Source: a virus
Reading direction: 5' to 3' (one strand)
Length of the DNA: 64,000 bases
IMG/VR virus record: IMGVR_UViG_3300044821_000131
Span: 140,258 to 204,257 of that record
Positions 9,115 through 19,900 of the stretch are shown piece by piece; positions within the stretch are counted from its first letter, which is position 1; every line of letters begins with the position of its first letter. Both the position numbers and the translations under genes were made by a program. The notes beneath the pieces were generated by a model. That model had not been told where the DNA came from. It did not search any database and worked only from the letters and a program-made list of their open reading frames with translations.

Positions 9115-11124
9115 ATGAGCAATCCTGTAAACAAAGTCCGCGCGCCCTCGGTCACGGCAAAGATTGGCGACGTAGTTGTGCCAGTGTTGTCGATCAGCCT
9201 GTATCACACTATCAATTCCCTGCCGTACGTCGAATTTGCTGTAGCATTGGATAACTCTCCGAATGGTAGTGGAATTGCCAGCATCGGTGGTGTCCAGATC
9301 GATATCACAAAGATCCGACAGCTGGGCAAGTTGATACAGGAAAAGATATATAACAACTTTTCGTTGCAGCCTGATGTAGAGATCGTCATCACGGACGATA
9401 CGTCGACCAATATAAATACGAATACGCTTACGTTCGTGGGCTTTCTTTGCAACCCTGAATTTCAGGCCGCTGCAGGTGGTCAATTTCAACTGGTCTTCAC
9501 CGCGCTCCACAGCATGGTTCGCCTGCAAGCCTTCAACGCTCAGATATACTACTGGTCGGCATACTACGCCACCAATCAAGATGCTTTTCAGAATGTGTTC
9601 GAGGCGTATTTCGGAACCAATTATGTCAAGGACGATAGTATTACCAATCGAACTCTGGCAGGTCTGAATGGCTTGATGAAAGATTTCACCTCGATGCGGG
9701 AGGCAGTGAACAGCCCGACTGCCGGCGTAACCTTCCAAGCCGAGAATAATTCTCCGACGTTGTTCGAGCCGGTACAGTGGAATGTCCATGTGTTAAACCA
9801 ACTGGTGCTGCCCGCCGTAAATCAGGTGTTGAGTGAAAGCTCCAAACTGACCGAGATCGAGGGTCTGACTTCAGCCAATACGGCGGCATTGTTCTCAGAC
9901 GCTCCGTTACACCGTACCATATTTGACACATTAACTGGCAGCATGAACATGCTCGATGCGTTGACGAATCTGTGTTCTCCGTTCATGTTCCAGATGAACG
10001 CCACGTGGAGTGATCATCTGTGGCTGGAGCATCTACAGACCATGGAGGTACCACAGAGCATGATTATAGCGCCCACCGAGAGTATATCATTCAATCTGTC
10101 GTCGGCCTTCGAGATACCAATCCTACAGGTTATTGTCCGAGGCCCCGGCAGTAATTTTTACGACGGCATGCCGGTCAGTCAAGGTAGTGATGTGGCACCG
10201 GTCTCTCCCTCATTATTAGTTCCCGAAGTACAGGACTCCGTGGTGTTGTCCGATCAGAGTCTACGTATCCTCGGCCGGTATCCCTCCAGTGTGCCAACGG
10301 TGCCGGCAGGCGTAAATTCCGACGTAGCTGAAGCTGTGTCACAGGCGAGTAACCTGTTGCAGTTGACCATAACGAATTCGACCGGCAATTTTGGCACCCC
10401 TACAACGAATTCCATATTGTCCAACAAGCAGTTGGCCCCGATGCCTGGGCGTTACGTATATATCGATGCACCGTCTTGGATCGCTGCGGATTTCAATCTG
10501 CTGACTCCGGATGTGACCGACGCGCTTACTACGGCGACCGATATGGCATTGGATTTGGTGGCCGGTCTGCCGTCTGATCAGGATCGTTACGCGGCCATGT
10601 CCACCGCGAAGGTGCCGTTCCTGAATTACATGGCTCGTTCCTATTTTAATGATCTGTTCCTGAACCGATCCACCGCGCGTGTAACCGTGCCGTTGGTGTT
10701 AACCCCGCAAGTTGGACGGACATACTTCTTGAAGGCTACCGGTCAGGATGCGTCCCTGTATATCGGGTATTTGCAGTCAGTAAAACATACGATCGTGGTG
10801 GGAGATCAGGCAATTGCCTCGACCGAGCTAGTATTCACTCACGTCCAGTCCCGGGATGCTACGTTGACCCCGGTTGTGCTCGGTAACGCATCCTATGGTG
10901 TCACGGCGCAACAACTGCTGGATTCTATAAACAACTCGGAGTCACGGCTGAATGCCATAGCCGCAAAGGGCACCACCTACAACGTGCTTTCGCCGGATGA
11001 CTTGGCGCAGATACAATTACAAGCCAACCAGGTGGCCCAAGGTGTATTGAACACCATAAAGAAAGTTAAGCAATCACCGACGTTTACCAATGTTGCTTCC
11101 AAAATCCGTAAATTCCTGCCATAA
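9115..11124 (+). CDS. Baseplate hub protein (gp27/gpD-like)
   Basis: A 669-residue protein that likely forms the ring joining tail tube and spike. The N-terminus (VTAKIGDVVVPVLSISLYHTI, then VEFAVAL) has the strand pattern of hub beta-barrels; later comes TLTFVGFLCNPEF, a second barrel-like segment. Residues ~430-560 (RYVYIDAPSWIA, VPFLNYMARSYFND, RTYFLKATG) fit the remainder of a gp27-type fold, ending in a helical tail (AQIQLQANQVAQGVLNTIKK). I start it at ATG 9115; a TTG nine bases upstream in frame is possible. It lies directly upstream of the sigma-like gene. Confidence is in the baseplate hub class rather than in exact homology. Confidence 0.58.
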   Translation: MSNPVNKVRAPSVTAKIGDVVVPVLSISLYHTINSLPYVEFAVALDNSPNGSGIASIGGVQIDITKIRQLGKLIQEKIYNNFSLQPDVEIVITDDTSTNINTNTLTFVGFLCNPEFQAAAGGQFQLVFTALHSMVRLQAFNAQIYYWSAYYATNQDAFQNVFEAYFGTNYVKDDSITNRTLAGLNGLMKDFTSMREAVNSPTAGVTFQAENNSPTLFEPVQWNVHVLNQLVLPAVNQVLSESSKLTEIEGLTSANTAALFSDAPLHRTIFDTLTGSMNMLDALTNLCSPFMFQMNATWSDHLWLEHLQTMEVPQSMIIAPTESISFNLSSAFEIPILQVIVRGPGSNFYDGMPVSQGSDVAPVSPSLLVPEVQDSVVLSDQSLRILGRYPSSVPTVPAGVNSDVAEAVSQASNLLQLTITNSTGNFGTPTTNSILSNKQLAPMPGRYVYIDAPSWIAADFNLLTPDVTDALTTATDMALDLVAGLPSDQDRYAAMSTAKVPFLNYMARSYFNDLFLNRSTARVTVPLVLTPQVGRTYFLKATGQDASLYIGYLQSVKHTIVVGDQAIASTELVFTHVQSRDATLTPVVLGNASYGVTAQQLLDSINNSESRLNAIAAKGTTYNVLSPDDLAQIQLQANQVAQGVLNTIKKVKQSPTFTNVASKIRKFLP

Positions 11125-11133
11125 TTCAAGCCG

Positions 11134-11835
11134 ATGACCGCAACTGACACAGACAGCGCCTACGCAGCCTACAGAGCCAACCCGGCGCCGGATACGTTAC
11201 ACGGTGTCGTCAAGACCTTGGCTCCGACGATCAATTATGCCTTGGCCTCGGTGAATGCTGTCGATGATCCTCTAGTGCGCAGCAAGGCTCAGATATACGC
11301 GGCTCAAGCTGTGGCGAAGTATGATCCGGTTTACGGCGCCAATCTGGCTACGCACGTTGGACATCAGCTTCGGCAGTTGACACGTACGGCGCGACAGTCG
11401 CGAGCTCCGGTTAAGATTCCGGAACGCGTACAGTTGGATTCCTTCAAGTTAAGTGAAGCGAAGAAAAGTTTTATGGACGAGTTCGGGCACGAACCAGATA
11501 TTCTGGAACTGGCGGACCACACCGGAATGCCGGTCAAACATATTGAAAAACTCAACCGTTATCAGTTCAGTATTCCGTCGGAAGAAGGCTACGGAGCTGA
11601 TATCGAACACGAAGGTCCAGACTTTGCTAAGGATGCACTCGAATACATTCATCATGACTCTGATCACACCGACCGAAGGATTCTCGAGTTAAAGCTGGGG
11701 TATGGAGGTCACGCTCCGCTAAATCCGCAGGAGGTCGGGGCCAAGTTGAAGCTGACGCCATCACAGCTAAGTCGTCGGTCAATGCGTCTGGCCAAACGTA
11801 TTCATGAGGTCCAGTCAGCGCTGGAGACACAATAA
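11134..11835 (+). CDS. RNA polymerase sigma-70-like factor
   Basis: A 233-residue protein with the layout of a sigma factor: residues ~25-85 resemble region 2 (RSKAQIYAAQAVAKYDPVYG, then LATHVGHQLRQLTR), a linker RAPVKIPERV resembles the start of region 3, FGHEPDILELADHTGM resembles the region 3 helix-turn-helix, and residues ~180-230 resemble region 4 (LNPQEVGAKLKLTPSQLSRR), the -35-binding helix-turn-helix. No 1.1 region. It would redirect host RNA polymerase, probably to late promoters, as T4 gp55 does. Unusually it sits between hub and wedge genes and so would be made with the structural proteins. The leader has no Shine-Dalgarno. An anti-sigma or DNA-binding role is the alternative. Confidence 0.72.
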   Translation: MTATDTDSAYAAYRANPAPDTLHGVVKTLAPTINYALASVNAVDDPLVRSKAQIYAAQAVAKYDPVYGANLATHVGHQLRQLTRTARQSRAPVKIPERVQLDSFKLSEAKKSFMDEFGHEPDILELADHTGMPVKHIEKLNRYQFSIPSEEGYGADIEHEGPDFAKDALEYIHHDSDHTDRRILELKLGYGGHAPLNPQEVGAKLKLTPSQLSRRSMRLAKRIHEVQSALETQ

Positions 11836-11836
11836 C

Positions 11837-12304
11837 ATGATTCAAACGGCTCAAGTCACGGGCGCCCGGGCGTTGCAGGCTTTGCACACGATCCGACAGT
11901 ATGTGCAGTCACACGACACCAAGTACTGGACGGCGGAAGAGATGGGTAGTCTCGATGCGTCGTCTTTGGGTTCGCTTCTGGATGATATTGATCACCGAGC
12001 GGCACAGGAGCTGTCGTCACAGCTGATGCTCGAATTGTCGGATCTGTTTTGTCTGATTCGAGACCGGGCCTACGCGAACAGATCTCGACGCTGGTTGTAC
12101 ACCAAGGCGTACAAGACGAAGATTCTGTCGGCTTACGAACTATGGGCAGCGTTCGTAAAGGAGAACCGGTCACAAGATCTAAAGAAGAATTTCTTGGATG
12201 TGGACCCGCTAGCTTTGGTGAATATCGACTTTGCTACAGCGTTGACCCTGCCCGAGAATTCAACCAAACTAACGGAAGCGTTGGCCAATTTGAACAAGTC
12301 CTGA
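11837..12304 (+). CDS. Unknown helical protein between sigma-like and gp25-like genes
   Basis: A 155-residue, largely helical protein starting MIQTAQVTGARALQ, one base after the sigma-like stop. The segment RDRAYANRSRRWLYTKAYKTK is strongly basic and could bind nucleic acid or acidic partners; the C-terminus is neutral (ATALTLPENSTKLTEALANLN). An in-frame upstream start at 11804 would extend into the sigma-like gene and is not needed. No recognised family. Context leaves two options: a small baseplate chaperone, or a partner of the sigma-like protein such as a co-activator. Nothing in the sequence decides between them. Confidence 0.55.
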   Translation: MIQTAQVTGARALQALHTIRQYVQSHDTKYWTAEEMGSLDASSLGSLLDDIDHRAAQELSSQLMLELSDLFCLIRDRAYANRSRRWLYTKAYKTKILSAYELWAAFVKENRSQDLKKNFLDVDPLALVNIDFATALTLPENSTKLTEALANLNKS

Positions 12305-12305
12305 T

Positions 12306-12710
12306 ATGCGTGGTGTAAAAATAGATTTTACCGGTGCTGCCCCAGTGTTTGATTTTTCAAACACAGTGCAAGACTTCAACACCACCGTCCAAAACTCCAT
12401 GGTCAACCTGGCCACACAGATTGGCAGCGATACCCTGTACCCGGATAAGGGTACCAATCTGTTAATGGATGCCGTACAAGGATTGATGATAAACCAGCAG
12501 TGGGCTAACAACTCTGCCAACTTCGCGGCCATCAAGACCATTGTGTTCAGTCAGAATAATGATCTACCGGGAGATCCGTTTAGTCTGCAGACACTTTCTC
12601 TGACGGCGGACGTGTTTAACATTTACAATCTTAATTTCTCGGTGACCGCCGTGTGCGTGGATGGAACAGTGGTTGGGGCCACGGCAAACATTCAAACACA
12701 AAGCTCATGA
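12306..12710 (+). CDS. Baseplate wedge protein (gp25/gpW-like)
   Basis: A 134-residue protein with the size and order of gp25, the conserved wedge subunit that starts sheath assembly. Residues ~18-60 contain a helix followed by DTLYPDKGTNLLMDAV, which matches the loop-strand-helix of gp25-like proteins where a short P-x-x-G turn is conserved. The C-terminal half is a set of beta-strands (FNIYNLNFSVTAVCVDGTVV). It is immediately followed, by an ATGA overlap, by a gp6/gpJ-like wedge gene; this pair order is standard in contractile tails. One base separates it from the upstream gene. Confidence 0.65.
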   Translation: MRGVKIDFTGAAPVFDFSNTVQDFNTTVQNSMVNLATQIGSDTLYPDKGTNLLMDAVQGLMINQQWANNSANFAAIKTIVFSQNNDLPGDPFSLQTLSLTADVFNIYNLNFSVTAVCVDGTVVGATANIQTQSS

Positions 12711-14695
12711 GCAATTTACTCAGCGACTATTTTCCGAATCTGGACCAACTATCTTTGACCCAGATCCAAACGATTCGCCAACGCATTGTCGATACCTTGG
12801 CATCCGCGTGGCCCCAGTTGGACACCAGGCCTAACTCGGTCGTCGGCGACCTGCTCGTGACTCCGAAGGCAATAGTCGACGCACAGTCGGAAGCGGCAAT
12901 GGCCATGTTGTTATCCGATCTGGATATGAGCAACGTGGCGAAAGGTATAGTCTATAACTCAGATTTCGTGACGGCATTCTTGGCCAATTTCGGTGTGACT
13001 CCTCTAAATTCGGTTCCGTCATCCGGGGTGATTGCCCTGACCTTCAGCACGAACAAAAATTATGTGCTGGATCCGAACGCGCAGATCACCCTCGGATCAA
13101 ACGTGTTTCAGCTGGATCCAAGCGCTGGAAACCCGGTAGTGATCTATAGCAACGATAGTTCGAATACTCAAAATGGAGCTAATCCTTGGGTGCTCACTCA
13201 AACTGATGTAAATCAGTATGTGGTATATCTGCCGGTGATTGGTCCTTCAGGGGCTTCGGTGGGTAACGGGGACGTGGCCACCTATACTTTGACGCAGCCT
13301 GAACTTATAAGCATCAGCGCCGCGGGCGATTTCGATTCAGGTTCGGTAGCGGAGACATTACCGCAAATGGCTGTCCGTGCACAACAGACATTTGCGGCAG
13401 CCAGTCTAAATAATCGTAGCGGGGCCATTACGTTTCTGAACCAGCGGTGGCCGCAGATGCTCGGCAGCGCAGTTACGCTCACTGGCGATCCGGAGATGCT
13501 GCGCGCGGGCGTCAATCCGTTGGGCATATCGGACGGGGCGATGGACGTGTTCGTCAAGTCGCAATCCCAATATGTGTCCGGATCATCGGTCATACAGTTG
13601 ACCTATGACGCCACCAATGGCGGATGGGTAGGTTCTTTGAATCTGCCAGTTACTGCCGCGTTCTATTCACCGGCTCAAGGCATATTTCAGACCAGCAATT
13701 TTCAAAACTCGAAGAGCCTGAACGTGGTGTATTCCGAATCGAAGCATCCCAGCGTGGACAGTGTTAGCGTGGCCTTTTCCAAATACGAGAAGCTGGGAAT
13801 CTTTATCGTTGACACCAGTCCTCAGAACTTTCAACCGTCATCGGTAAGTGCGATCAATGAAATCGCCGGCACCGGAGTCGAGTTACAGGTAATCGGAGAA
13901 TATGCCAGTTATTACTTTAACGGAGGTACTTCGCGCTCAGTTACACTTCGGCTGGAGTCACAGACGACTTTGAACGGTGCTCCGGCGATAAGCGCGAGTG
14001 TGATCGACAGTCTGACTGGAGATACTGGAACGGTATACTTCGTAGCTAACAGTTCGGTGAATCCAACCGGTGGAACGATTGTTACTGGAACCTACGACTA
14101 CGATCGACTTCTGCGCGGGCTGCAACTGACGGCGGTATCTCCGGCGGAGACCTTCAATATTGGTGATTATTTGGGTTCGACTTTCGTTTTCAGTTATACC
14201 GGACGCAGCGCTAGTTTTAACGTGAACTATCTGTACGATCCGTCATTGATTCAAGTCGACAGTGTGCTACAAGATCCAGACAATCATCCGATCGGAGTTG
14301 ATGTGATTGTGCGGTCTTTCATGCCGTGTTACATTTCGAAGATGGTGGTCAATTATCGCATCGGTTATGGCAACACATTGGATGTAGCCACCGCGCAGGC
14401 AAACATATTTAACTATATCAATTCGATCGTGCCACCGAATCTTTATGAAGAGTCGGTTATAGGCCAGATTATGCTGTCGGCTGGAGCCTTGGGTCTGACC
14501 AGCGTTTCCATCAATGGCATATACTATCCAAGTCTGGCTAGTAATTTCGTGGACAAGTCTGGGAACATAAGTGCTGTAGCGAAATTTCCGACGACCACGT
14601 TGCAGGTTCCTGCCAACGACTTGGGTGTAAGTGCAAACAATGTGACGTATATAATCAATCAAGCTACTATCCAGTTCAATGCCACCGTTGTTTAA
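12707..14695 (+). CDS. Baseplate wedge protein (gp6/gpJ-like)
   Basis: A 662-residue protein starting MSNLLSDYFPNLDQ at the ATG that overlaps the stop of the gp25-like gene; a longer start at 12653 would run through that gene and is rejected. Residues ~25-90 (WPQLDTRPNSVVGDLLVTP, then helix) resemble the N-terminus of baseplate J proteins, whose dimers join neighbouring wedges. The middle is beta-rich and probably decorated with extra domains. Residues ~560-600 (NTLDVATAQANIFNYINS) and the strands after them match the C-terminal J domain used for inter-wedge contacts. It overlaps the next gene by 17 bases. Confidence 0.68.
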   Translation: MSNLLSDYFPNLDQLSLTQIQTIRQRIVDTLASAWPQLDTRPNSVVGDLLVTPKAIVDAQSEAAMAMLLSDLDMSNVAKGIVYNSDFVTAFLANFGVTPLNSVPSSGVIALTFSTNKNYVLDPNAQITLGSNVFQLDPSAGNPVVIYSNDSSNTQNGANPWVLTQTDVNQYVVYLPVIGPSGASVGNGDVATYTLTQPELISISAAGDFDSGSVAETLPQMAVRAQQTFAAASLNNRSGAITFLNQRWPQMLGSAVTLTGDPEMLRAGVNPLGISDGAMDVFVKSQSQYVSGSSVIQLTYDATNGGWVGSLNLPVTAAFYSPAQGIFQTSNFQNSKSLNVVYSESKHPSVDSVSVAFSKYEKLGIFIVDTSPQNFQPSSVSAINEIAGTGVELQVIGEYASYYFNGGTSRSVTLRLESQTTLNGAPAISASVIDSLTGDTGTVYFVANSSVNPTGGTIVTGTYDYDRLLRGLQLTAVSPAETFNIGDYLGSTFVFSYTGRSASFNVNYLYDPSLIQVDSVLQDPDNHPIGVDVIVRSFMPCYISKMVVNYRIGYGNTLDVATAQANIFNYINSIVPPNLYEESVIGQIMLSAGALGLTSVSINGIYYPSLASNFVDKSGNISAVAKFPTTTLQVPANDLGVSANNVTYIINQATIQFNATVV

Positions 14696-16406
14696 CATTG
14701 ATGCCAACTTCTATGGAGAGTTGACGCCTTATCTTGGATCATTCTGGACGTCCAAGTTCGGACAGCCTGTCCAGGTCAACATCTTGTTGAATCTGGCGCA
14801 ACTTACTAACCAGAACGGGGCTTTCAGATCTGCCGTGGCGAATTTAAACGGAGATCTTGAAACCGCCAAACTGGAGAAGTTCGCAGTTATACCATTCGAC
14901 CCCGACTCCGTGTCAAAGTCCGGGCAGCTGATCTACGATGACCCGGACTATGCCAAGTTCTACGAAGCAGGCCAGACCGACATCGAGGCTTACAATGACG
15001 ACAGTGTACAGTATTTTGTACTGCCGGTTACCACGCATATACCGAAGGTGTTGCAGACTCCGCAGATTAAATTGTTTCTCGGAATTGATTTTTTTGCGGT
15101 AAAGGAAAGATGGTTGTTTTTCCGTCAGGATCCGCGTCTTTTATTTCCGGAATCGCAGCTTACGGCTCCGTTGGCTGAGCGTGTGAAATTCAAGCCGATT
15201 AATACTTTCCTGCTGCGAGCTGACGTGCGCGAGAATAATCAGTATCTCACCCAGTATTACCGGGGTAAACAAACACCTGGTGCTTTTAAATTGGCACTGG
15301 CCGCCGTAGCTGGTTTAAAGATCATTCATTACGATCAGAAGCTCTTGAGTGTGCGAGACTATCTCGGGACCAAAGTTTACACCTTCGAGCAAGAAACGAT
15401 TCGCGTTGAATACGAGCACACGGAACTAATCGTTGGCCAGGTCTATTCTGCAGACCAGATCATCGGCGATGGTTTGCAGATCTATTACGATCAGGGCACC
15501 GGTGATGCCTGGTGGAAACAGATAGATTGGGGTGCGGGTATTTCGTTGGATCCGATCCTTAGATCGTTCTCGGGACTGCCATTACTAAATCAGGACACAA
15601 TCGCTTACGGTGCAGGTAGCGACCTCGGATCAGTGAATGGTAGCAAGTTGCACGCTCGCATCAAATTGTCCGACGACTTCTACGGAGAAAAGGTATATTG
15701 GGATTGGGTCGCAGCACGTGAAACCAATAGTGGTTATTACGTCAACGGCCTCATTGGGTTGCCGGACGAACCATCAGCGTTTGTACCCCAACAATTTGGA
15801 CGGAATTACCCGTCCCTGCCGTCACTTGCTGTTACCATTGAGGATTGGCTTAACATCACGATCGTTCCGAGCACCGATCTGGACTACGGATTAATCACTG
15901 ACACGATCACAGAATTCGATGATTACGGTCCACTGGTGGCAACCGCTTTGCCCGGTACGAGCACCATACCTATATTCGAGAGCATATCGAACACTTTTGA
16001 ATTGCTGTTGGCGCAATATGCAGAAGCCAATGCCCTGAATCAGCAACTGGGGTGGCCTATCGAAGCACCAGACTTACAATCGTTGCCTGATCGACGGATC
16101 GTGAACGCGTTGGACTTCTTTTTCCAAGCCGTGTTGCAGAAGACCGGCATGGTGATCGTCGTGGATCGGAGTCAGATAAAGAATTTGGCCTTCTTTTACC
16201 GGTTCATGCAGCGGGAGATGCTGGCCGGGGTGGTGCCGGTTATCCTGAGTCACGGTGACGATTTGGAGATTGAATCTATGGCCGTAGGCACTACAATGAT
16301 CGTCGACGACCGCGCTGTAAACATAATGCCATCCACTCCGATTTCGCTGCTGGAGGCCGTGGATTTGACCGCGATTATGACCGATTCGGTTACACTAAAT
16401 GTATGA
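14679..16406 (+). CDS. Baseplate wedge/structural protein, family uncertain
   Basis: A 575-residue protein overlapping the gp6-like gene by 17 bases. It has no signal peptide or catalytic motif. Residues 1-60 suggest a domain that docks on the wedge (FYGELTPYLGSFWTSKFG); the middle has several aromatic-rich strands (ERWLFFRQDPRLLFP, GDAWWKQIDWG); the end is a mix of helices and strands (VNALDFFFQAVLQKTGMVIVV). Position after gp6/J-like suggests the gp7 or gpI slot, but I cannot confirm homology. The stop overlaps the next ATG in an ATGA, so translation is likely coupled. Confidence 0.55.
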   Translation: MPPLFNIDANFYGELTPYLGSFWTSKFGQPVQVNILLNLAQLTNQNGAFRSAVANLNGDLETAKLEKFAVIPFDPDSVSKSGQLIYDDPDYAKFYEAGQTDIEAYNDDSVQYFVLPVTTHIPKVLQTPQIKLFLGIDFFAVKERWLFFRQDPRLLFPESQLTAPLAERVKFKPINTFLLRADVRENNQYLTQYYRGKQTPGAFKLALAAVAGLKIIHYDQKLLSVRDYLGTKVYTFEQETIRVEYEHTELIVGQVYSADQIIGDGLQIYYDQGTGDAWWKQIDWGAGISLDPILRSFSGLPLLNQDTIAYGAGSDLGSVNGSKLHARIKLSDDFYGEKVYWDWVAARETNSGYYVNGLIGLPDEPSAFVPQQFGRNYPSLPSLAVTIEDWLNITIVPSTDLDYGLITDTITEFDDYGPLVATALPGTSTIPIFESISNTFELLLAQYAEANALNQQLGWPIEAPDLQSLPDRRIVNALDFFFQAVLQKTGMVIVVDRSQIKNLAFFYRFMQREMLAGVVPVILSHGDDLEIESMAVGTTMIVDDRAVNIMPSTPISLLEAVDLTAIMTDSVTLNV

Positions 16407-16987
16407 ACAACAACTTTAAGTTTTGGAACGAAGTTCGTATCCGCGGGCACAACCGTGACGGAACGCCGCGGGAGCAAATCGTTCATAACACGTTAACCTA
16501 CGCGGCCGCAGATATAATGATCGCGGCGCTGTTGAGGTCTGGACCGTCACAAGTGTCGTATCTGTATGCCCAACATGGTGGCTCAACGAACACGGCGCCG
16601 ATCACACTGCCGAATCCGATGCAGACGGCTACAATAACCAGCTTTACCCGAACCATAGGGGGTTACGACAACGGAGGGCTATGGATACCCATTCTGGCAG
16701 CGCCGGCTGTCGATACGACCGATGCACTTCTGTACGCTGGAAACTTGGCCACCTATTTCTTCCGCATCCCAGGCACATTGGCGTCCAATCAGTTTACAGG
16801 CAACTTCGTGGCCGGTACTAGCCTGATCTATTCGCTGGGCTTGGCCGTAGCGAAGAATGCCAATGACCGTTCAACGGACGTAGTCATTTCCGCGCTCGGC
16901 AACGGCGCGTTCACACCTTTCGTTATCTCGCCCACGGGTCAGGAAGCGATCGACTATCCGCTGCAGATCACGATTCCATCTTCTTAA
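16403..16987 (+). CDS. Small structural protein, probably baseplate or fibre attachment
   Basis: A 194-residue, beta-rich protein (ITSFTRTIGGYDNGGLWIP, STDVVISALGNGAFTPFVI) with few charged residues, beginning MNNNFKFWNEVRIRG. It is coupled by ATGA to the preceding wedge-like gene and followed after 2 bases by the large repeat protein. Such small proteins at this point in the tail order often form the fibre-attachment collar, but no family is recognised. Confidence 0.5.
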   Translation: MNNNFKFWNEVRIRGHNRDGTPREQIVHNTLTYAAADIMIAALLRSGPSQVSYLYAQHGGSTNTAPITLPNPMQTATITSFTRTIGGYDNGGLWIPILAAPAVDTTDALLYAGNLATYFFRIPGTLASNQFTGNFVAGTSLIYSLGLAVAKNANDRSTDVVISALGNGAFTPFVISPTGQEAIDYPLQITIPSS

Positions 16988-16989
16988 AT

Positions 16990-19900
16990 ATGATACAAGA
17001 TCTTAGCAAAATAAGACATGTACAGCCGAACGATCCAGTCGATGCTGGTGTAACGTCTCAGCCAACCCGGGCGATTGAGTTGCGGCTTCAAGAGTTGGAA
17101 GCGCTTGTTTATGGCACAGGCGCGGCCAATCTCAATAATCAGTTGATCCTGTACAACATGCCGATCAATACCCAATCGCCGAATCAGGTGGGCTTGTACA
17201 ACACCGTGTTCTACAATCCGAACACGAATCAATATGAGCTGGCGATTGCCGACGTGACCTTGGTTGCCGGTACATTCACGAATAACCCTTCAGCATTGGC
17301 CGTTGGTGTGGTCATTGCCATTAATGGAGGCATGGCTAACATTTTGATCGGTGGCGCCAATTCTTGGGGTGTGGGCGGGGCCAGAACCGACATGCTGAAC
17401 GCGCTGATCGTGGAAGGTGCCTCCGGGTATACGCCCGGGGTGGTGTATTATTTGAGTGCTACGGTCCCTGGCAAGGTGACTCAGTATCCTCCGTCGCTGA
17501 AGATTCAAGTACTGGTGGATTCCAATAACAATTTCATCGTCGCGCCTATCTACGCCACGCCTGACGCGATTCAAAACATTTATTCATTGCCGGTAGGTAT
17601 GCGACCGGTCGGTTCTGTGCGTACGATCCCGCCGGATCAAGATCAATCTATCGTCGTAGGATTCGATGCGCTGGAGCAGTACGACTCAGTGAACAATTTA
17701 TGGCGCCTGTCTTCCGAAGGAACTGTGGCCGCAATCTCGAACTTTGGCTATATGGTGGCCGATGCTCGTGTGACCACTGAACCCGCGAATCCAATCTATG
17801 TTCGCATCCAAGTGGACGGATCTGGACATCTCAATATCTTCAGTGCCAACAAATTAGCTGACCTGTATGATGGAGGACCAAACGTATTCAATCAGTTCAA
17901 AGGTGTATCGGCGCTGTTGGCTCTATCGTCAGGAAATCAAGGCACGGTTCGTTATTATACAGTGGTAGACAATACCAATGTCACACTCGGAACCTTGGCT
18001 TTCAAGTTCACCTCGGCCGACATCAGTCTGGTCCGGCACGTGATCTTTAAATTTCCGGATCATTTTCAAGGCTGGAAGATGGTCAATGCTCCGATTCCTC
18101 CTACCGCCGCCGCCGTCATAAACTCTTCCGGCGTGATCACGAACATAAACGTAACCGAAGGAAGTGTCGGATACACCACGCCGCCTACGGTGGTTATTGT
18201 TGATGGTTCTGGTCCTGGGTTTGGCGCTACGGCGACCGCGGTGCTCAACGAGTTTGGAATGATTACCTCGATCACCGTCAACAACGGTGGTTCTGGTTAT
18301 ATCGCGCCGGTTGTGTCTTTCGATTCAAGACTGACAAACGTTCAGGTGTTAAATGGTGGCAGCGGAGCTACTGCGACGGCCACCGTGATTGGTGGCAGCA
18401 TAACCAGTGTTACTGTGACCAATGGGGGATCCGGCTACTATGCCAATCCAACTGTAAGCATTGTCGATCCGTTGGGTGTTGGATTGGGAGCGCAACTCGC
18501 TACTGAAGTTTTGAACGGGGCGGTTATCAGTGTCGCGGTCATCAATGGCGGCTCCGGTTACAATACGTCGCCGCTACCGATCTTGAAGTTGAACAACCCA
18601 TTCAACAGCAACTACGATCCCGGTATAAACTATGCGGCACCGCTGTTGAAGTTGGTGGGACAGACGCCGACCACGAATCCCGTACTGGCGCCAAGTTTTT
18701 CAGCGGCTGGCATCGTGCGGGTCGATGTGTTGAGCTCGGGAATCGGTTATAGTCCGCTCACAACGATTACGATTACTCCGAATTTGAATGGCGCCGTCGT
18801 GCATCCAGTCGTGGATTCGGATGGACGAATCATTCGGGTGGATGTCCTAAATGCTGGATCGAACTTTTCTGCCACACCCACATTGACGATTGTCAATTAT
18901 TCCGGGTTCAATGGTAACGGTGCGAGCCTGCAGGCAGTCTTGGGGTCTTCGTTGCAGAGCGTGGTAATTTCAAACGCTGGCAAAGGTTTGACTGATCCCG
19001 CTGCCGTGTTGCTCGGCACTCCGGTACGCGCTATCGAAATCGAGGCCAGCGGCAGTGGCTACGTGTCGGCGCCGGCCGTTACAATAGATCCGCCGGACAC
19101 CGCTGGCATTCCTGTGGCAAGTGGTGGCGTTCAGGCGACGGCTGTGGCGCTCATGGGTGGAACCATTGCCCGGGTGGAGATCACCAATGCCGGCACCGGC
19201 TATTCTCAAACGTCACCGCCGGCTATAACTCTGACCGGCACTGGTGGTACTGGTGCCGCGTTATCATTGTCGGTTGGTGCAGATGGCACTATCTGGGCAG
19301 TCGAGGTCTTGAATCCTGGTTCAGGCTACACGGCATTGTCAGCTACCATCGCGGCACCGATAAGCGGCACGACGGCCACGGTTAACATCTATTTGGAAGG
19401 TGCTGGATCAGTTATTGGGTTCACCATCACGAATCCAGGAAATGGATACGTTGGGTTGCCCAACGTGGTCATCGCAGCATCGCCGACCCTCGATAATGCT
19501 CTGGCGTCGTCCAAGCTGGTTGGTGGTACGGCACAGTTTCAGGTAACGATGAGTGGCGCGGGTGGAACACGAATTCCGCAGACGTTGACTTTGTCACAGG
19601 GTAACAATTTGCAGATATGGGATTACAACGATGATTTTCCGGATATCGTTCGTCCTCTCAATGCCTGTTGGTACTACAACATGAACGCAGATCCAAATCT
19701 GAAAGCGCTCTACCCGGCCGTACCGATCGACAAAGTTTCGTTCTTGCTGAATGGCGTGGAACAGAACGTGACTACGTTTAATGAATCTACCCAACTGTTG
19801 AGTAATCCGGACGCTGACTTTGCGGTGAGCCGTCGCACATTATTGTGGACCACATTCGACACCGACGGATGCCCTTGGGATGCGTCTGTCCAACAGTATG

